Origin: Ramlibacter lithotrophicus
GTDB lineage: Bacteria; Pseudomonadota; Gammaproteobacteria; Burkholderiales; Burkholderiaceae_C
DNA: 64,000 bases
Direction of reading: 5' to 3'
Assembly (NCBI RefSeq): GCF_012184415.1
Contig: NZ_VTOX01000002.1
Coordinates: 711,237 to 775,236, forward strand
Part shown: in pieces, positions 62,217-64,000 of the stretch
Layout of the letters: each line of letters starts with the position of its first letter
How positions within the stretch are numbered: position 1 is the first letter of the stretch
Notes under the pieces: model-generated
What the model saw: only the letters and a program-made list of their open reading frames with translations
Database searches by the model: none
What the model was told of the DNA's origin: nothing
Position numbers and translations under genes: made by a program

Positions 62217-62304
62217 GGGCGGATTATCGAGGGGGCCGGTCGAGCGGCTCGCCGGAAACTAAAATCCTCGTTTGCCCGATTCCCTCCCGCATTCCCACCC
62301 CTTC

Positions 62305-63840
62305 ATGTCCGACCACCCTACCCAAGCCCCTGCCGCGCCCGTCGACGAGAACCAGCTGATCGCGGAGCGCCGCGAGAAGCTCAAGGCCCTGCGCGATGCG
62401 CAGCGCGACGGCAAGGGCGTCGCGTTCCCGAACGACTTCAAGCCCGGCCACCGCGCGGCCGACCTGCTGGCGCACCACGGCGCCAAGTCGACGGAGCAAC
62501 TGGCCGAACATCCGACGCAGGCCAGCATCGGCGGGCGCATGATGCTCAAACGGGTGATGGGCAAGGCCAGCTTCGCGACGGTGCAGGACGCCACCGGCCG
62601 CTTCCAGATCTACGTCACCCGGGACGCGGTCGGCGAGGAAGCGTATGCGGCCTTCAAGCAGTGGGACCTGGGCGACATCATTGCCGCCGAAGGGGTGCTG
62701 TTCAAGACGCGCACCGGCGAGCTGTCGGTGCAGGCGACCAGCATCCGCCTCCTGACCAAGAGCCTGCGGCCGCTGCCCGACAAGTTCCACGGCATCGCCG
62801 ACCAGGAGGTCAAGTACCGCCGCCGCTACCTCGACCTGATGATGGACCAGACCGCCCGCGACCGCTTCGTCGCGCGCAGCAAGGCGGTGTCCGGCATCCG
62901 CGAGTTCATGGTGTCGCACGGTTTCCTGGAGGTCGAGACGCCGATGCTGCATCCGATCCCGGGCGGCGCCAACGCGCGGCCGTTTGTTACCCACCACAAC
63001 GCGCTGGACCAGGAAATGTTCCTGCGCATCGCGCCGGAACTGTACCTCAAGCGCCTGATCGTCGGCGGCTTCGAGCGGGTGTTCGAGATCAACCGCAACT
63101 TCCGCAACGAGGGCATCTCGGTCCGCCACAACCCCGAGTTCACGATGATGGAGTTCTACGCGGCGTACTGGAACTACCAGGACCTGATGGACTTCACCGA
63201 AGCGCTGGTGCGCGACGCCGCGGAAAAGTCCGTCGGCACGCTGCAACTGACCTACAGCGGACGGCCGGTCGACCTGGCCGCTCCCTTCGAGCGCCTGACG
63301 ATCCGGGATGCGATCCTGAAGCACACGGAGGCCGGCGAGCGCGTGGACGACCGCGAGTGGCTGATCAACGCGCTGCGCAGGATCGGCATGACCGAGGAGA
63401 AGGACCGGCTGTCGGGGCGGTCACTGGCGAGCCTGCAGGTGCTGTTCTTCGAGGAGACGGTGGAGGAAAAGCTGTGGCAGCCGACCTTCATCATGGAGCA
63501 CCCGACCGAGATCTCGCCGCTGGCCCGCGCCAACGACGACCGGCCGCACGTGACGGAGCGGTTCGAGCTGTACATCACCGGCCGTGAGTTCGGCAACGGC
63601 TTCTCGGAGCTGAACGACGCGGAAGACCAGATGGCGCGCTTCCTGGCGCAGGTCGACGCCAAGAACTCGGGCGACGACGAGGCGATGTTCCTGGACCACG
63701 ATTTCGTGCAGGCGCTGGAATACGGCATGCCGCCCACCGGCGGCTGCGGCATCGGGATCGACCGGCTGATGATGCTGCTCACCGACAGCCCGAGCATCCG
63801 TGACGTGATCCTGTTCCCTGCCTTGCGGCGGGAGGGGTAA
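62305..63840 (+). CDS. lysS: lysyl-tRNA synthetase, class II
   Basis: This 511-residue class II synthetase has an N-terminal OB-fold anticodon domain (about residues 65-175: [22 protein letters not shown]). The catalytic domain has motif 2 around [20 protein letters not shown] and motif 3 in [11 protein letters not shown], followed by the C-terminal [13 protein letters not shown]. It attaches lysine to tRNA-Lys. The ATG at 62305 has no strong ribosome site; TAAAAT at 62260-62265 may be the promoter -10. The stop is followed 40 bases later by the end of an IS30-type transposase. Confidence 0.97.
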   Translation: MSDHPTQAPAAPVDENQLIAERREKLKALRDAQRDGKGVAFPNDFKPGHRAADLLAHHGAKSTEQLAEHPTQASIGGRMMLKRVMGKASFATVQDATGRFQIYVTRDAVGEEAYAAFKQWDLGDIIAAEGVLFKTRTGELSVQATSIRLLTKSLRPLPDKFHGIADQEVKYRRRYLDLMMDQTARDRFVARSKAVSGIREFMVSHGFLEVETPMLHPIPGGANARPFVTHHNALDQEMFLRIAPELYLKRLIVGGFERVFEINRNFRNEGISVRHNPEFTMMEFYAAYWNYQDLMDFTEALVRDAAEKSVGTLQLTYSGRPVDLAAPFERLTIRDAILKHTEAGERVDDREWLINALRRIGMTEEKDRLSGRSLASLQVLFFEETVEEKLWQPTFIMEHPTEISPLARANDDRPHVTERFELYITGREFGNGFSELNDAEDQMARFLAQVDAKNSGDDEAMFLDHDFVQALEYGMPPTGGCGIGIDRLMMLLTDSPSIRDVILFPALRREG

Positions 63841-63880
63841 GAAAGCGGGAGCGGACAGCCGGACTCAGAGGCCGGCGGGT

Positions 63881-64000
63881 TCAACCAGTCGTTGCAACGG
63901 TCTCGGCGAGTTTATCCGCTGGCGTTCTGTAGCCGAGGGTCTTGCGAGGACGGGTGTTGAGCCTGTCTGCCACTGCATCGAGTTGCTCCTGCGTGAATCC
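63881..64000 (-). mobile_element. 3' end of an IS30-family transposase (rest outside window)
   Basis: Read on the minus strand from the right edge, 39 residues and a TGA stop are visible: a helical QEQLDAVADRLNTRPRKTLGYRTPADKL segment (about residues 4-31). The N-R-P-R-K-T-L-G-Y-R-T-P run is the well-known C-terminal signature of IS30-type DDE transposases. The remainder of the element continues outside the window. A terminal inverted repeat, if present, should lie in 63841-63880; I could not identify one without the other end. Confidence 0.82.

Overview
The window is a GC-rich (roughly 70% by eye) bacterial chromosome segment, densely coded, with many 4-8 base stop/start overlaps. Family content points to a betaproteobacterium of the order Burkholderiales, probably Comamonadaceae (Ramlibacter/Variovorax-like). 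The clues are an orphan Bug-type solute-binding protein, a BPSS1780-type membrane protein, the polA / DUF2782 / thrB neighbourhood, a TAXI-TRAP transporter and an FNR-type regulator. The genus is an inference. No rRNA, tRNA or CRISPR array was seen.

Layout. (1) 1-4861: 3' part of a Tad (Flp) pilus locus: tadE-like (cut by the window edge), tadZ, tadA, tadB, tadC. (2) 4870-10213: a co-directional envelope set of two GT-C-like membrane proteins, a GtrB-like glycosyltransferase, a methyltransferase and a GtrA-like protein, followed by an I78 inhibitor-like lipoprotein (10234-10530). (3) 10531-17225: a gene-poor stretch, polA, a DUF2782 protein, thrB, a BPSS1780-type membrane protein and a FecR-like protein. 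(4) 17238-22706, minus strand: an IclR regulator and a sulfur-handling set (YeeE/YedE transporter, DsrE-family protein, TusA, small membrane protein, TauE/SafE exporter), plus a DUF3014 protein. (5) 22797-26877: a promoter/hairpin/terminator module that may encode a small RNA, otsB, a CPA2 antiporter and a MgtC/DUF4010 protein. (6) 26947-33346: small proteins, a TAXI-TRAP transporter pair, a hemerythrin-like protein and two flavin-fold proteins, one with an unusual PNPOx-GAF-winged-helix layout. (7) 33524-39381: a Gfo/Idh/MocA oxidoreductase, Bug protein, polysaccharide deacetylase and gamma-glutamyltransferase, then metY. (8) 39476-46757: FNR regulator and receiver protein, hemG, sodC-like, MobA-like and XdhC-like proteins, pdxH, an auxin-efflux-type carrier, YggT and a Lon-substrate-domain protein.

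(9) 46765-62216 is the highlight: 14 minus-strand genes, nearly all overlapping or abutting. They encode a complete-looking route to a CMP-activated legionaminic-acid-type nonulosonic acid: membrane-anchored UDP-GlcNAc 4,6-dehydratase, aminotransferase, NeuD/PglD-type acetyltransferase, NeuC-like hydrolysing 2-epimerase, NeuB-like synthase and NeuA-like cytidylyltransferase. With them come a WbpG/HisF/HisH-type amidotransferase triad that would convert an acetamido group to acetamidino, an AsnB-type amidotransferase, a GT-B-like protein, a PglC-type initiating sugar transferase, a MurJ/Wzx-like flippase and an unexplained HpcH/HpaI-type aldolase. The aminotransferase carries an N-terminal CBS-domain pair. 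The product is most likely a decorated surface glycan (O-antigen, capsule or exopolysaccharide).

(10) lysS follows on the plus strand, and the window ends in the 3' end of an IS30-family transposase that begins about 40 bases after the lysS stop.
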